NCBI GenBank assembly: GCA_903932145.1
Contig: CAIZFE010000111.1
Span: 1-64,000 of the forward strand
Direction of reading: 5' to 3'
DNA length: 64,000 nucleotides
Source: an uncultured Rhodopila sp.
GTDB lineage: Bacteria; Pseudomonadota; Alphaproteobacteria; Acetobacterales; Acetobacteraceae
Shown: piece by piece, positions 26,147 to 34,241 of the stretch
How the letters are laid out: each line of letters opens with the position of its first letter
Position numbering within the stretch: position 1 is the stretch's first letter
The notes under the pieces: generated by a model
Told to the model about the DNA's origin: nothing
What the model saw: only the letters and a program-made list of their open reading frames with translations
The model's database searches: none
Program-made: the position numbers and the translations under genes

Positions 26147-26689
26147 ATGTCCGAGAAATTTTCCCATTGGCACGCGTTGCTGGCCGCCAGTGTGTTGGCC
26201 ACGATCTCCGCGCTACCCTCGTACGCCGACGGCATCACGCGCATTGCATTCGTCGATACCGGCAATACCGGCCGCAGCGTGACCGCCGAGGCGCTCGCCA
26301 ATGCCACGATCGAAGCGCGGCACCTGCCCATCCTGGTGATATCACGCGCGGTCGATCTCAATCCGTATAACGTCGTGCCGGAGGCCAATGCCGCCGCCCT
26401 TTTGGCCAAGCGCGGCCTGGATGTGTCCGCCCACCGCGCCGTGCAGGTCATCGCCAACGATATTCGGCATTCCGATCTGGTGCTGGTCATGACGGACAAG
26501 CACAAAACGACGGTGCTGGATCAGTTTCCCGACGCGCAGGGTAAGACTTTCACACTGTCCGAATACAGCACCGGCACGTCAAAGGACGTGGTCGATGCCT
26601 ATAACCAGCCAATGCCGGTTTATGAGAAAACGTTCCGCCAGATTGACGCCTATATGACGCCATTACTGGAAAAAGCGGTCAAAAAATAA
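26147..26689 (+). CDS. Exported low-molecular-weight protein-tyrosine-phosphatase homologue lacking the catalytic cysteine
   Basis: A 180-residue protein with a clear Sec signal (hydrophobic residues 10-25, cleavage near SYA-DG), then an LMW-PTP fold. The P-loop normally reads V-C-x-G-N-x-C-R-S; here it is VDTGNTGRS at 36-44, so the nucleophilic Cys is Asp37 and the second Cys is Gly42, while Gly39, Asn40, Arg43 and Ser44 remain. A likely general-acid region (VDAYNQPMPVYEKT) persists. It therefore looks like a periplasmic pseudophosphatase. I use the inner ATG, because it begins a proper signal peptide; the frame can start 81 bases earlier. The next gene on the other strand shares its terminator. 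Confidence 0.8.
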   Translation: MSEKFSHWHALLAASVLATISALPSYADGITRIAFVDTGNTGRSVTAEALANATIEARHLPILVISRAVDLNPYNVVPEANAAALLAKRGLDVSAHRAVQVIANDIRHSDLVLVMTDKHKTTVLDQFPDAQGKTFTLSEYSTGTSKDVVDAYNQPMPVYEKTFRQIDAYMTPLLEKAVKK

Positions 26690-26707
26690 AACGCCGCTTA
26701 CGGCGTT
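26690..26707 (-). terminator. Rho-independent terminator overlapping a stop codon
   Basis: AACGCCG-CTTA-CGGCGTT, followed on the minus strand by TTATTTTTT. It terminates the minus-strand esterase gene, whose TAA lies inside the hairpin. Confidence 0.75.
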
Positions 26708-27519
26708 ACCGCCCAGTTCTCCGCGACGAAAGCCCTGGCTACGTCCAGCGCACCGGCCGCCACCAGATCGTTGTGGCCGGCATCCTGTGCCAGCCAAAGC
26801 ACCTTCTTCCCCTGCGCCGCCGCGAAAACCGCTCGGCTCATCGCAGGCGGTACGATGTTATCCTGGCCGCCCGCCATAACCAGAACCGGGGCGCGCACCC
26901 GGGCGATGCGCCCGATCAGGTCGAATCGGTCGCGCAGCAGCCAGGAAACCGGCACGAACGGAAACCGCTTCTGCCCGATCGCCATGATGCTCGTGTACGG
27001 TGCCTCGAGCATCACCGCCCCGACGTCCACCTCGGTCGCCAGGCGAACCGCCACGCCAGTGCCGAGTGATTCGCCCCACAGCAGGATGTGGTTTGCGGAG
27101 ACGCCCATCGCCCGGATCGCCGCATAGCCGGCCAGTGCATCGGTGTTCAGCCCGTCCTCACCGACGATACCGATATTGCCGCCAAAACCACGATATTCCA
27201 GCAGCAGGACACCCCAGCCGAAGCGATTCAAAGCCTCCATCCGGAGTGCCCGATTGCCGATATTCCCGGCATTGCCGTGTAGATACAGCACCACCGGATG
27301 GGTTTCATCGGCGGGGGGAACGAACCACGCCAGCAGGTCCAACCCGTCGCGGGTCCGCACACTGACTTCACGCGCACCTGGAATACCGGTGGCGGCGAGC
27401 TCGGGGCGAGTTCGGTCAGGCAGGAAGATGAACCGACGCTGTAGCAGCACCAACAGGCCCACCCCGAGGAGATAAACACCGGCGACCGCGAACGCGGCCA
27501 CGATCAGCACGGTTTTCAT
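26698..27519 (-). CDS. Membrane-anchored alpha/beta hydrolase (Bem46/YfhR-like)
   Basis: A 273-residue hydrolase with an N-terminal transmembrane anchor (residues 3-25) and a catalytic domain facing probably the periplasm. The oxyanion motif is LYLHGNAGNIGNR, the nucleophile elbow GESLG, the acid lies in GGQDNIVPP and the histidine in DAGHNDL. This is the ABHD13/Bem46 pattern, whose substrates are not known. The start at 27519 is chosen because it begins the anchor; a GTG eight codons earlier is possible. Confidence 0.85.
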   Translation of the reverse strand: MKTVLIVAAFAVAGVYLLGVGLLVLLQRRFIFLPDRTRPELAATGIPGAREVSVRTRDGLDLLAWFVPPADETHPVVLYLHGNAGNIGNRALRMEALNRFGWGVLLLEYRGFGGNIGIVGEDGLNTDALAGYAAIRAMGVSANHILLWGESLGTGVAVRLATEVDVGAVMLEAPYTSIMAIGQKRFPFVPVSWLLRDRFDLIGRIARVRAPVLVMAGGQDNIVPPAMSRAVFAAAQGKKVLWLAQDAGHNDLVAAGALDVARAFVAENWAVTP

Positions 27520-27650
27520 ATCGAACCAACAATCCCCGAACACGACGCCGGATCGCCCGTCGTCCGCCCACCAGTATGGCGGCTATCTCCGGAGAAATGC
27601 CATCGCGAACGAATTTCCCTACCCGGGCGCGTTGCTCTTGGCCGCCCTGG

Positions 27651-28934
27651 TCACTCGTTCTTTCCGCCATACCGCCGAACCCGCAGATCCGCTTGCTCCT
27701 TATGTCCCGCGAAATTCTCAATCGCGCACAGCCGCGAACAGTATTCGCCGATCATCGCCGTGGCCTCGGGAGAGACCTCTTGATACGTGCAGGTTTTCAG
27801 GAATTTTCCGACCCAGAGACCGCCTGTGTAACGAGCAGCCTTCTTCGTCGGCAGCGTATGGTTCGTGCCAATCACCTTATCACCATAAGCAACGTTGGTT
27901 TCCTTTCCCAGAAACAGCGCACCGTAATTCGTCATCCGTTCCAGGAACCATCGCGGATCGCGAGTCAGCACCTGCACATGTTCCGAGGCGATCCGATCTG
28001 CTTCCGACAGCAGTTCCTCGTCAGTATCGCACAAGATCACCTGCCCATGGTCCCGCCACGCCACTGACGCGATATCGGCGGTTGGCAGCACCGCCAACTG
28101 TCGTTCGATCTCCGCCTGGATGCCTTCGGCGATCTTCACGGATGTCGTCAGCAAAATCGACGGCGAGGTCGGCCCATGCTCGGCCTGCCCCAGCAAATCC
28201 GTTGCGCACATTTCCACATCGGCGGTTTCATCGGCGATGATCAGAGTCTCCGTCGGACCCGCCAGCAGATCGATCCCGACGCGCCCGAACAATTGCCGCT
28301 TGGCCTCGGCGACGAAGGCGTTGCCCGGCCCAACCAGCATATCCACCGGCGCGATGGTTTCCGTGCCCAGACCCATCGCCGCGACCGCCTGAATCCCGCC
28401 GAGCAGATAGATCTCGTCCGCGCCTCCCAGCGACATCGCGGCGACGGTGGCGGCGGGGGGAGCCCCGTTCAGCGGCGGCGTGCAGGCCGCGACCCGGCGC
28501 ACGCCAGCGACTTTCGCCGTCAACACCGACATATGCGCCGAGGCGACCATCGGATACCGTCCGCCCGGCACGTAGCAGCCAACGCTGTTGACCGGAATAT
28601 TCTTATGCCCCAGCCGAATCCCCGGCAGCGTTTCGATTTCAATATCCTTCAGCGCGTCCTTCTGCGCCTGCGCGAACCGCCGGATTTGAGCCTGGGCGAA
28701 CTTGATGTCCTCGATCACCTGATCCGGCAGGCTGTTCATCAGCGACCGGATTTCGTCCGGCCGCAAACGGAACGAAGGTGGTTCCCACTTGTCGAACCGG
28801 GCGGACAGTTCGCGGACGGCGGCGTCACCGCGCGCGCCGATATCCTCCAGAATGGATTCAACCGTTTGGCGGACCTTACGGTCGGCTTCGGTCTTCTCGG
28901 CCTCGGTCGCGCCTTGCTTCAGAACCCGGATCAT
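27651..28934 (-). CDS. Histidinol-dehydrogenase-family protein, probably a catabolic paralogue
   Basis: A 427-residue HisD-fold zinc dehydrogenase. [35 protein letters not shown], the zinc ligands in [13 protein letters not shown], and [16 protein letters not shown] are visible. No histidine genes are adjacent. It follows a flavin reductase and LysR regulator in the same direction, which suggests oxidation of some other amino or sulfonated alcohol (as with HpsN-type homologues) rather than histidine synthesis. The GGGGCGAG site supports the start; a further in-frame extension of 24 residues overlaps the upstream gene. Confidence 0.82.
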   Translation of the reverse strand: MIRVLKQGATEAEKTEADRKVRQTVESILEDIGARGDAAVRELSARFDKWEPPSFRLRPDEIRSLMNSLPDQVIEDIKFAQAQIRRFAQAQKDALKDIEIETLPGIRLGHKNIPVNSVGCYVPGGRYPMVASAHMSVLTAKVAGVRRVAACTPPLNGAPPAATVAAMSLGGADEIYLLGGIQAVAAMGLGTETIAPVDMLVGPGNAFVAEAKRQLFGRVGIDLLAGPTETLIIADETADVEMCATDLLGQAEHGPTSPSILLTTSVKIAEGIQAEIERQLAVLPTADIASVAWRDHGQVILCDTDEELLSEADRIASEHVQVLTRDPRWFLERMTNYGALFLGKETNVAYGDKVIGTNHTLPTKKAARYTGGLWVGKFLKTCTYQEVSPEATAMIGEYCSRLCAIENFAGHKEQADLRVRRYGGKNE

Positions 28935-28953
28935 GTGCTCGCCCCTTTGTCGT

Positions 28954-29595
28954 TCAGGCGCGATAAGCGGCCTCCGGAATTTTCGCAAGTTCCGACCCGT
29001 GAACACGGCCGGGAGTGAGGCCGTAGAACTGCTGGAAACTCATGATCAAAGGCCGCCATTTGTCGGGATCGATGCGGTCCGGTTCGCCGTCGGCCAGGAT
29101 TTCGCTCGCGGCGTGGACTTTGCGGACCACGACATGCAGCGCCAGGCTGCGGCCTTTCCAGACCGGGTCGTTCTCAGCGAGCGGGTGGACCTCCTCCAGT
29201 TCGGCTTCCAGTTGGACCGGGCATTCCAGCGCGCGCGGCGCTTTGACGATCAGCGACCCAACCTGGGTCAGGCCGGCGGTCTCGAACTTCTCACCGACAT
29301 AACGATAGCCTCGGCTGGCCTTGCCGGCGGGCACCGGATCGCTACCGGTGGTGCGGGCGATACGGTTCACCTGTTTGGCCATGTCGTGCGACGGCAGGTT
29401 CAGCACGCACTCGCGCGTGCGCAACAAATTCCGCGTGGTCTTCGACACTGCCGCCAGACCGAGCACGCAGCGTTGGCCCAGCCACCAGGCGGAGGACATC
29501 GGGGCGAGGTTCGCTGTTCCGTCCTCGTTGACTGTGCTGATCAATACGACCGGGGTGCCAAAATACAGAATGGCGGGTTGGGTAACCTGATGCAT
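28954..29595 (-). CDS. Flavin reductase-like FMN-binding protein
   Basis: A 213-residue split-barrel flavoprotein of the DIM6/NTAB flavin reductase family. It begins with [29 protein letters not shown], the FMN-binding strand, and continues with a typical ERTAVNLP-like segment ([19 protein letters not shown]). It may supply reduced flavin to monooxygenases or act on its own substrate. It lies 19 bases upstream of the HisD-like gene and 70 bases downstream of the LysR gene, all in one direction. GGAG precedes the start. Confidence 0.85.
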   Translation of the reverse strand: MHQVTQPAILYFGTPVVLISTVNEDGTANLAPMSSAWWLGQRCVLGLAAVSKTTRNLLRTRECVLNLPSHDMAKQVNRIARTTGSDPVPAGKASRGYRYVGEKFETAGLTQVGSLIVKAPRALECPVQLEAELEEVHPLAENDPVWKGRSLALHVVVRKVHAASEILADGEPDRIDPDKWRPLIMSFQQFYGLTPGRVHGSELAKIPEAAYRA

Positions 29596-29665
29596 GACTG
29601 ATCTCCGTGTGTGAGCCGGAGATAGGTCATCGGCGCACCGCGTGCCTGCCGGTTGTTGCCGTTGG

Positions 29666-30535
29666 TCAAAGGCCCGGCCGCTGGAGCCGGTCCCCATTTG
29701 CCAGGATCATGCTGGCCAGTGCCGCCGCCGGCCCGCGCAGCCCGCTTCTTGCACCGAGCACGACGAACTCCACATCGCCGAGGATGGGCAGGCGGAGCGC
29801 GGCGGGCATTTCCATCAGACCCTCGGGCATCAGCCCCCGCGCATGCACGGTAACGCCCAAACCCGCGAGGCAGGCCGCGCGCAACCCACTGAGGCTGCCG
29901 CTTGTGCAGGCGATCCGCCATGTCAGGCCGGCGCGCTCCATGGCCTCCAACGCCACCGCCCGGGTGATGCTGGGCGCGTTATATAGGATCAGCCGCACGG
30001 GTGGCTCGACCTGTGTGCCGGGGGCGCCGACCCAGGCCAGCCGGTCCCGCCACACCAATTGTCCCCGGTCATCGCCGGTTCGACGTTTAGCCAGCACGAG
30101 GTCCAGGTCCCCGGCGTCCAGATGCTCGTGCAAGGCTGCGCTGACATCGACTTTCAGTTCCAGATCGACCAGCGCATGCTGGCGAACGAATTCTCGCAAT
30201 ACTTCTGGCAGACCGCTGCTGACGAAATCCTCCGAGGTGCCGAACCGCACCCGGCCGCGCAGTTGCGACCCGGCGAAATACTGCCGCGCCCGCTGATTGG
30301 TATCGAGGATGGTTTGCGCGAACCCGATCATTGCCTCGCCATCCGCGGTCACGGTCACGGTGTGGGTGTCGCGGACGAACAGGCGGCGGCCGGCGCTGTC
30401 CTCCAGTTTGCGAACGTGTTGGCTGATGGTGGATTGCTGAAGACCGAGGCGCCGGCCCGCTTCCGTGAAGTTGCGGGCCTGCGCGACGGCGAGGAAGCTT
30501 TCGAGGTGGACCGGGTCGAACATAACGTTTGTCAT
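29666..30535 (-). CDS. LysR-family transcriptional regulator
   Basis: A 289-residue LTTR. The N-terminal helix-turn-helix reads HLESFLAVAQARNFTEAGRRLGLQQSTISQHVRKLE, followed by a periplasmic-binding-protein-like effector domain (GRVRFGTSEDF, DLVLAKR, GLGVTVHARG). ATGs at 30535 and 30523 both fit. It probably controls the flavin reductase/HisD-like pair downstream, and may also read the divergent remnant gene starting at 30610. Confidence 0.9.
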   Translation of the reverse strand: MTNVMFDPVHLESFLAVAQARNFTEAGRRLGLQQSTISQHVRKLEDSAGRRLFVRDTHTVTVTADGEAMIGFAQTILDTNQRARQYFAGSQLRGRVRFGTSEDFVSSGLPEVLREFVRQHALVDLELKVDVSAALHEHLDAGDLDLVLAKRRTGDDRGQLVWRDRLAWVGAPGTQVEPPVRLILYNAPSITRAVALEAMERAGLTWRIACTSGSLSGLRAACLAGLGVTVHARGLMPEGLMEMPAALRLPILGDVEFVVLGARSGLRGPAAALASMILANGDRLQRPGL

Positions 30536-30609
30536 CGCAATTTGCGATGACGACAGCATCGATTAGGGCGATTTTCAATGGCTGATAGCGTGTCTCGGGG
30601 CTGGGCGCG

Positions 30610-31239
30610 ATGAAGCTGGGGGACATAAAGGCCTATATCCGTGTCGTGTACCCCATGCTCAACCCCGAACCGGGACTGATCAACATCAACTACCCCATCC
30701 GCCTGCACATCTTCGCACTCAGATCCAAAGGCCGGCAGATGGCCGCCCTGAACCGCATGCGCAAAACCTGGACCGACAGCGGCCTGTATGCCTCGGCCTG
30801 GGTCTGGGGTTGCCTGCTGCGCGACGGCGAGACGCCCGACAGCCCGAGGGTGCGCGCCGAAACCGGCCCCCGAGCGGCGGTGCTGCCGCATCGCGCCGCG
30901 GATGTGGACATGGGAGGCTGGCTCAACACGTCCCCGGTGCCGGACAGTGTCAAAGACGTCCTGCAAGGCTACGTCGAGGCGGCTCGGTCTTTCGAACCCG
31001 CCGATGCGCGGTACCTGCTGAACCACACCGGCCATTGCGTCGCGATCAAGCCGGAGGAAAAACGGTTCATTACGGTCGAATTAATCCGCCAAACCACCTT
31101 CACCGGCGTCGAGCAGGACATCAAGCAACAAATCGAGGCCATGCGCGACGGTGGTCTCTCACAGCTCGTCATCCCGATCGTTCCGGGCCACGAAGCGGCG
31201 ATCGAGGACTGGGGGCGGATCGCACGGGCGTTTCGATAG
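30610..31239 (+). pseudogene. N-terminally truncated luciferase-like (LLM) oxidoreductase
   Basis: The 209-residue frame matches the C-terminal half of LLM flavin-dependent oxidoreductases: IKAYIRVVYPMLNPEPG corresponds to the middle helix, then GETPDSPRVRAETGPRAAVLPH, YLLNHTGHCVAIKPEE and FITVELIRQTTFTGVEQDI, ending in the final helix LVIPIVPGHEAAIEDW. The first half of the barrel, about 140 residues with the flavin-binding strands, is missing, and only 75 bases separate it from the divergent LysR gene. It is therefore probably a gene remnant, although the frame is still open. Confidence 0.65.
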
Positions 31240-31281
31240 CAAATCCGGGGAGCGGCCAAATGACCGCCCCCATTAGCCATT

Positions 31282-33195
31282 TCAGAACTTAAACATATCC
31301 ATCAGATCGTCGATCGCCGGGCCATTCGTGGGGGCATAGCTTCCACTGGCCTGCTGCGGATTCGGCAGGTTGTCACGGCTGCGGCTGGAAATCGTCGGCA
31401 ATCCCCAGTTTTTCTCTATGAATTTCAGGATCGAGACGTGATCCGCGTAGCTGTGGTTGACGTGCCCGCCGATCGAGTAAGGCGACACCACAATTAAGGG
31501 AATGCGGGTGCCATCACCGAAGAAATCCAGCGACTGGATGTAGCCGGAGTCGTAGTAGCCGCCGCCCTCGTCAACCGTAATGAAGACGGCGGTGTTTGCC
31601 CACAAATCCTGGTTCTTCCTTAGCTCCGTCAGCACTTTCCTGGTAAATGCCTCGAAAATATCGAACCTGGAGGAAGCGGGATGTCCGTCGTTCACGCCGG
31701 ACGGTTTCACGAACGACACCGCCGGCAGGTTGCCCGAGTGGACGTCGGCGTAAAAATCGTCCGTGTCCTGATTGGCTACGTCGCGCATCGTTGGATCGGC
31801 CATGAACTTCGTCTGGTAGTTGAACGGGTTGCAGATGTTGCAATACGCATTGTTCGGATTGGTCGGCTGCGCCGCGGCCTGGTTCCAGCCCTCGCCAAAC
31901 CATGCGAACGACACGTTGTTAGCCAGCAGCACGTCCCCGATGCTGGGCGTTGCAACCGGCGGAATGGCGAACGGCGTTGTCGTATCGATGGTGCCATCCT
32001 GCAGGTAGCCGGGGTTATAGTTGTTCAGCAGGTAATAGTGATCCGCGTCGCAATTCGGTTTTGGCTTTTCCGGCAGCGAGGCGAGATAGCCAAGAATAGG
32101 CGCTACCCCGGGCTGGGTTGAGTCCGCGCAATTGCTATACGACCCACCGTTGCCGGTCGTTGTGCTGCCATAGCCATCGTTGGTGTAAACATTGTTTGTC
32201 CCGCTTTGCGGGTTGGGATTCTCGATTTGGGCGGACGGCGGTGTCGTCGCATTGCCCTTCCCGTCAGTGTAATAGATCGCATCGCCGAATCCGGCATAGA
32301 TGCTGTCCAGGCCGGTGCCGCCTTTGGCCGGCTGATGATAGTTGTCGCTGATCGAGTACGTGTCCGCCAATTGCTTGAAGAACGGCATGTCGCCCTGCGC
32401 GACGTTATAGATACCCATCGCGACGGAGCCTTCGCCCGATGGCGTGGCACCCCCGGAAGTCAGCGGGGCTCCATTGGTCCCCGCGCCAATGGTGGCTTCA
32501 ACCCAGGGGAACAAATCGTTCAGGCAACCACTCGGATTGGCCGCGGTGGCGTGGCTAAGGTCGCAGTCCATCTGCTGCCACATCTGATAAAAGCGATGCA
32601 CCGGACTGGCTGCATACGCATCGTAAGCGATGCCCGGTGTCAACGAGTAGGGGCCGTTCGGAAGACTGGAGGCGTTCGGCAATCTCGTATCGACCGCGCC
32701 GGAGGTCAACCCCGTCGCTCCTGCCAGCAGCAGCTTCAGGTCGCGTGGAAGCAGATCGCTGGTCGCGTCCTCGGCCTGCGCAATCGTATTGAATGGGGGG
32801 CTGGTGTCGCTGTTGGCTTTCGGACCGCCCACCGTCAGCGGTGGTACAGTCGTATAGGGACCGGTCTTGGTGGGCGCGATGTGAAAAGTGTCACTCTCTG
32901 TCGCTGCGTATTGCGCAGCTTTGGAAAAATTCGGCCCGGGCGTTCCATCCGCGTTGACGATGCCTTCGGACAAAAGATTGTTGACCGTTTCGCCCGGCTG
33001 CGGCGTATAGGTTGCGAACAAATGGTCGAACGATCTATTTTCACCGTAGATAACGATAACATGCTTGATTGGCGTTGTTGTATTGCCGTCAGCGGGCTGT
33101 ATTGAAGCGGCGACCGCAGCCAGCGGCGCCAAAGCTGTAGTTGTTGACAATAGTGTTAATAACCTCGCGATTGTCCGGCGCGTCCTGCTGGTCAT
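31282..33195 (-). CDS. Secreted phosphoesterase (phospholipase C/acid phosphatase family)
   Basis: A 637-residue exported enzyme of the alkaline-phosphatase-superfamily phosphoesterase family (PF04185), to which bacterial phospholipases C and AcpA belong. An N-terminal signal (residues about 8-33, ending AAVAAS) precedes the metal site motif IVIYGENRSFDHLFATY. Later motifs are NYHQPAKGGTG, FAWFGEGWN, and VFITVDEGGGYYDSG near the C-terminus, followed by the RIPLIVVSPYSIGGHVNHSYADHVSILKFIE-type ending. Asn/Pro/Ser-rich loops are long. The chosen ATG has AGGAAAAGGGGG upstream. It may serve phosphate scavenging, but no Pho box was identified. Confidence 0.88.
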   Translation of the reverse strand: MTSRTRRTIARLLTLLSTTTALAPLAAVAASIQPADGNTTTPIKHVIVIYGENRSFDHLFATYTPQPGETVNNLLSEGIVNADGTPGPNFSKAAQYAATESDTFHIAPTKTGPYTTVPPLTVGGPKANSDTSPPFNTIAQAEDATSDLLPRDLKLLLAGATGLTSGAVDTRLPNASSLPNGPYSLTPGIAYDAYAASPVHRFYQMWQQMDCDLSHATAANPSGCLNDLFPWVEATIGAGTNGAPLTSGGATPSGEGSVAMGIYNVAQGDMPFFKQLADTYSISDNYHQPAKGGTGLDSIYAGFGDAIYYTDGKGNATTPPSAQIENPNPQSGTNNVYTNDGYGSTTTGNGGSYSNCADSTQPGVAPILGYLASLPEKPKPNCDADHYYLLNNYNPGYLQDGTIDTTTPFAIPPVATPSIGDVLLANNVSFAWFGEGWNQAAAQPTNPNNAYCNICNPFNYQTKFMADPTMRDVANQDTDDFYADVHSGNLPAVSFVKPSGVNDGHPASSRFDIFEAFTRKVLTELRKNQDLWANTAVFITVDEGGGYYDSGYIQSLDFFGDGTRIPLIVVSPYSIGGHVNHSYADHVSILKFIEKNWGLPTISSRSRDNLPNPQQASGSYAPTNGPAIDDLMDMFKF

Positions 33196-33528
33196 TTGCT
33201 GCCCCCTTTTCCTTTGAAGGAAGCCCAATACGTAGCCGTTGACGATGACGCTGAGGTTACAGCCCGATGGCAATGGTGTTGCTCGCGGCATTGCGAAGTG
33301 GGGAATTTGTCATTATTCAGTGCGATATTTCAACCGATCCGCGGAAGATCGTGTTAATATAAAATAAGTTATACCGGGAGTGTGGAACCCGCGGGACAAC
33401 TTCCGCAGATTCGACGCCGCATGCCATCATGGTCGCCACATAATCTCGGGCGAGCAAAGCGCCACGATTTGTTGACGTCGTTGTAAGCCTTTTGGCATTG
33501 TTGGTCCGATCCCGGCACGAGATCGATG
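33196..33528. other. AT-richer intergenic region without a gene
   Basis: 333 bases upstream of the phosphoesterase. It includes the A/T-rich stretch TTAATATAAAATAAGTTATA (33354-33373). It probably holds the phosphoesterase promoter on the minus strand; no defined elements are certain. Confidence 0.4.
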
Positions 33529-33981
33529 TTAACCGAGCGACCGGTCCAGAATGCCCCTCAACGTCTCGGCACCATACGACCCCGGTGCCGAGACGTGCCC
33601 GCCGCTGGAGATTCGGTTTTTTTGGGCATCCTCCCAGTGCCGCCCATCGAAAAACCGGGTCGGTTTCAGCGCCGGCCCATCGATACCGTCGAGGCATCGC
33701 GCATTAACCGTAACCTTGTCGGGCTGCGAACGCGGTATATAAAACGGATGCATGCCGCAATGCCGACAAAACGGATGTTGCGCGACGCCGGTCTCGAACG
33801 TGTAAACCGTCAAGGCGTCCTTGCCGAGCAGCAGCTCAAATTCCGCCGGAAAGGTCGGCAGATGCAGTATCCCCTTCTTCGTGCACACCGAACAACTGCA
33901 TTGCGACAAAAGGTCGAGATCGATCTTGGCTCGGAACCGTACTGCTCCGCAATGACAGCCACCTTCCCGGGTTTCAAGCAC
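33529..33981 (-). CDS. GFA (CENP-V/glutathione-dependent formaldehyde-activating) family protein
   Basis: A 150-residue zinc protein. Structural zinc cysteines are in GGCHCGAVRF, the second pair in CSCSVCTKKG, and the third in HPFCRHCGMHPF. The family was named after formaldehyde-glutathione adduct formation, but most members have no shown activity. The C-terminal 30 residues after WEDAQ are less conserved. It is a single gene with no glutathione-dependent formaldehyde dehydrogenase nearby. Confidence 0.85.
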   Translation of the reverse strand: MLETREGGCHCGAVRFRAKIDLDLLSQCSCSVCTKKGILHLPTFPAEFELLLGKDALTVYTFETGVAQHPFCRHCGMHPFYIPRSQPDKVTVNARCLDGIDGPALKPTRFFDGRHWEDAQKNRISSGGHVSAPGSYGAETLRGILDRSLG

Positions 33982-34044
33982 GGCTCGGTTTCTCCTTCAG
34001 GTGGCACCCAATACTGTTTAAATTGGCTGCCAGATCATCCATTT

Positions 34045-34182
34045 CGTCATGGCCGGGACAAACCCCGGAGCATCTACACATCTCGTTGCGCAAACGGCCG
34101 ATCCGCCATGGCCCAGCCTCTCTGGGCCACCCGTCGCGGCACCGTCGAGTCACAGGTGGCCCGGACAAGCCGGTCCATTACG
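34045..34182. repeat. Diverged inverted pair of REP-like elements
   Basis: The left copy starts CGTCATGGCCGGGACAAACC and ends CATCTACAC. The right copy, read on the minus strand, starts CGTAATGGACCGGCTTGTCC and ends GGGCCACC. Between them is GGCCCAG-N5-CTGGGCC. This looks like a second subtype of the REP-like family seen at 757, 48634 and 59175. No gene is visible in 33982-34241. Confidence 0.5.
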
Positions 34183-34241
34183 ATAAAGCAACCTCGCAGC
34201 GCTATCAACCTAATCTGTTGTTACACTACGGCACGCACGTC

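Noticed and set aside
28176-29018. 280-codon plus-strand frame over the HisD-like gene
   Set aside because: Antisense shadow; the minus strand encodes clear zinc-dehydrogenase motifs.
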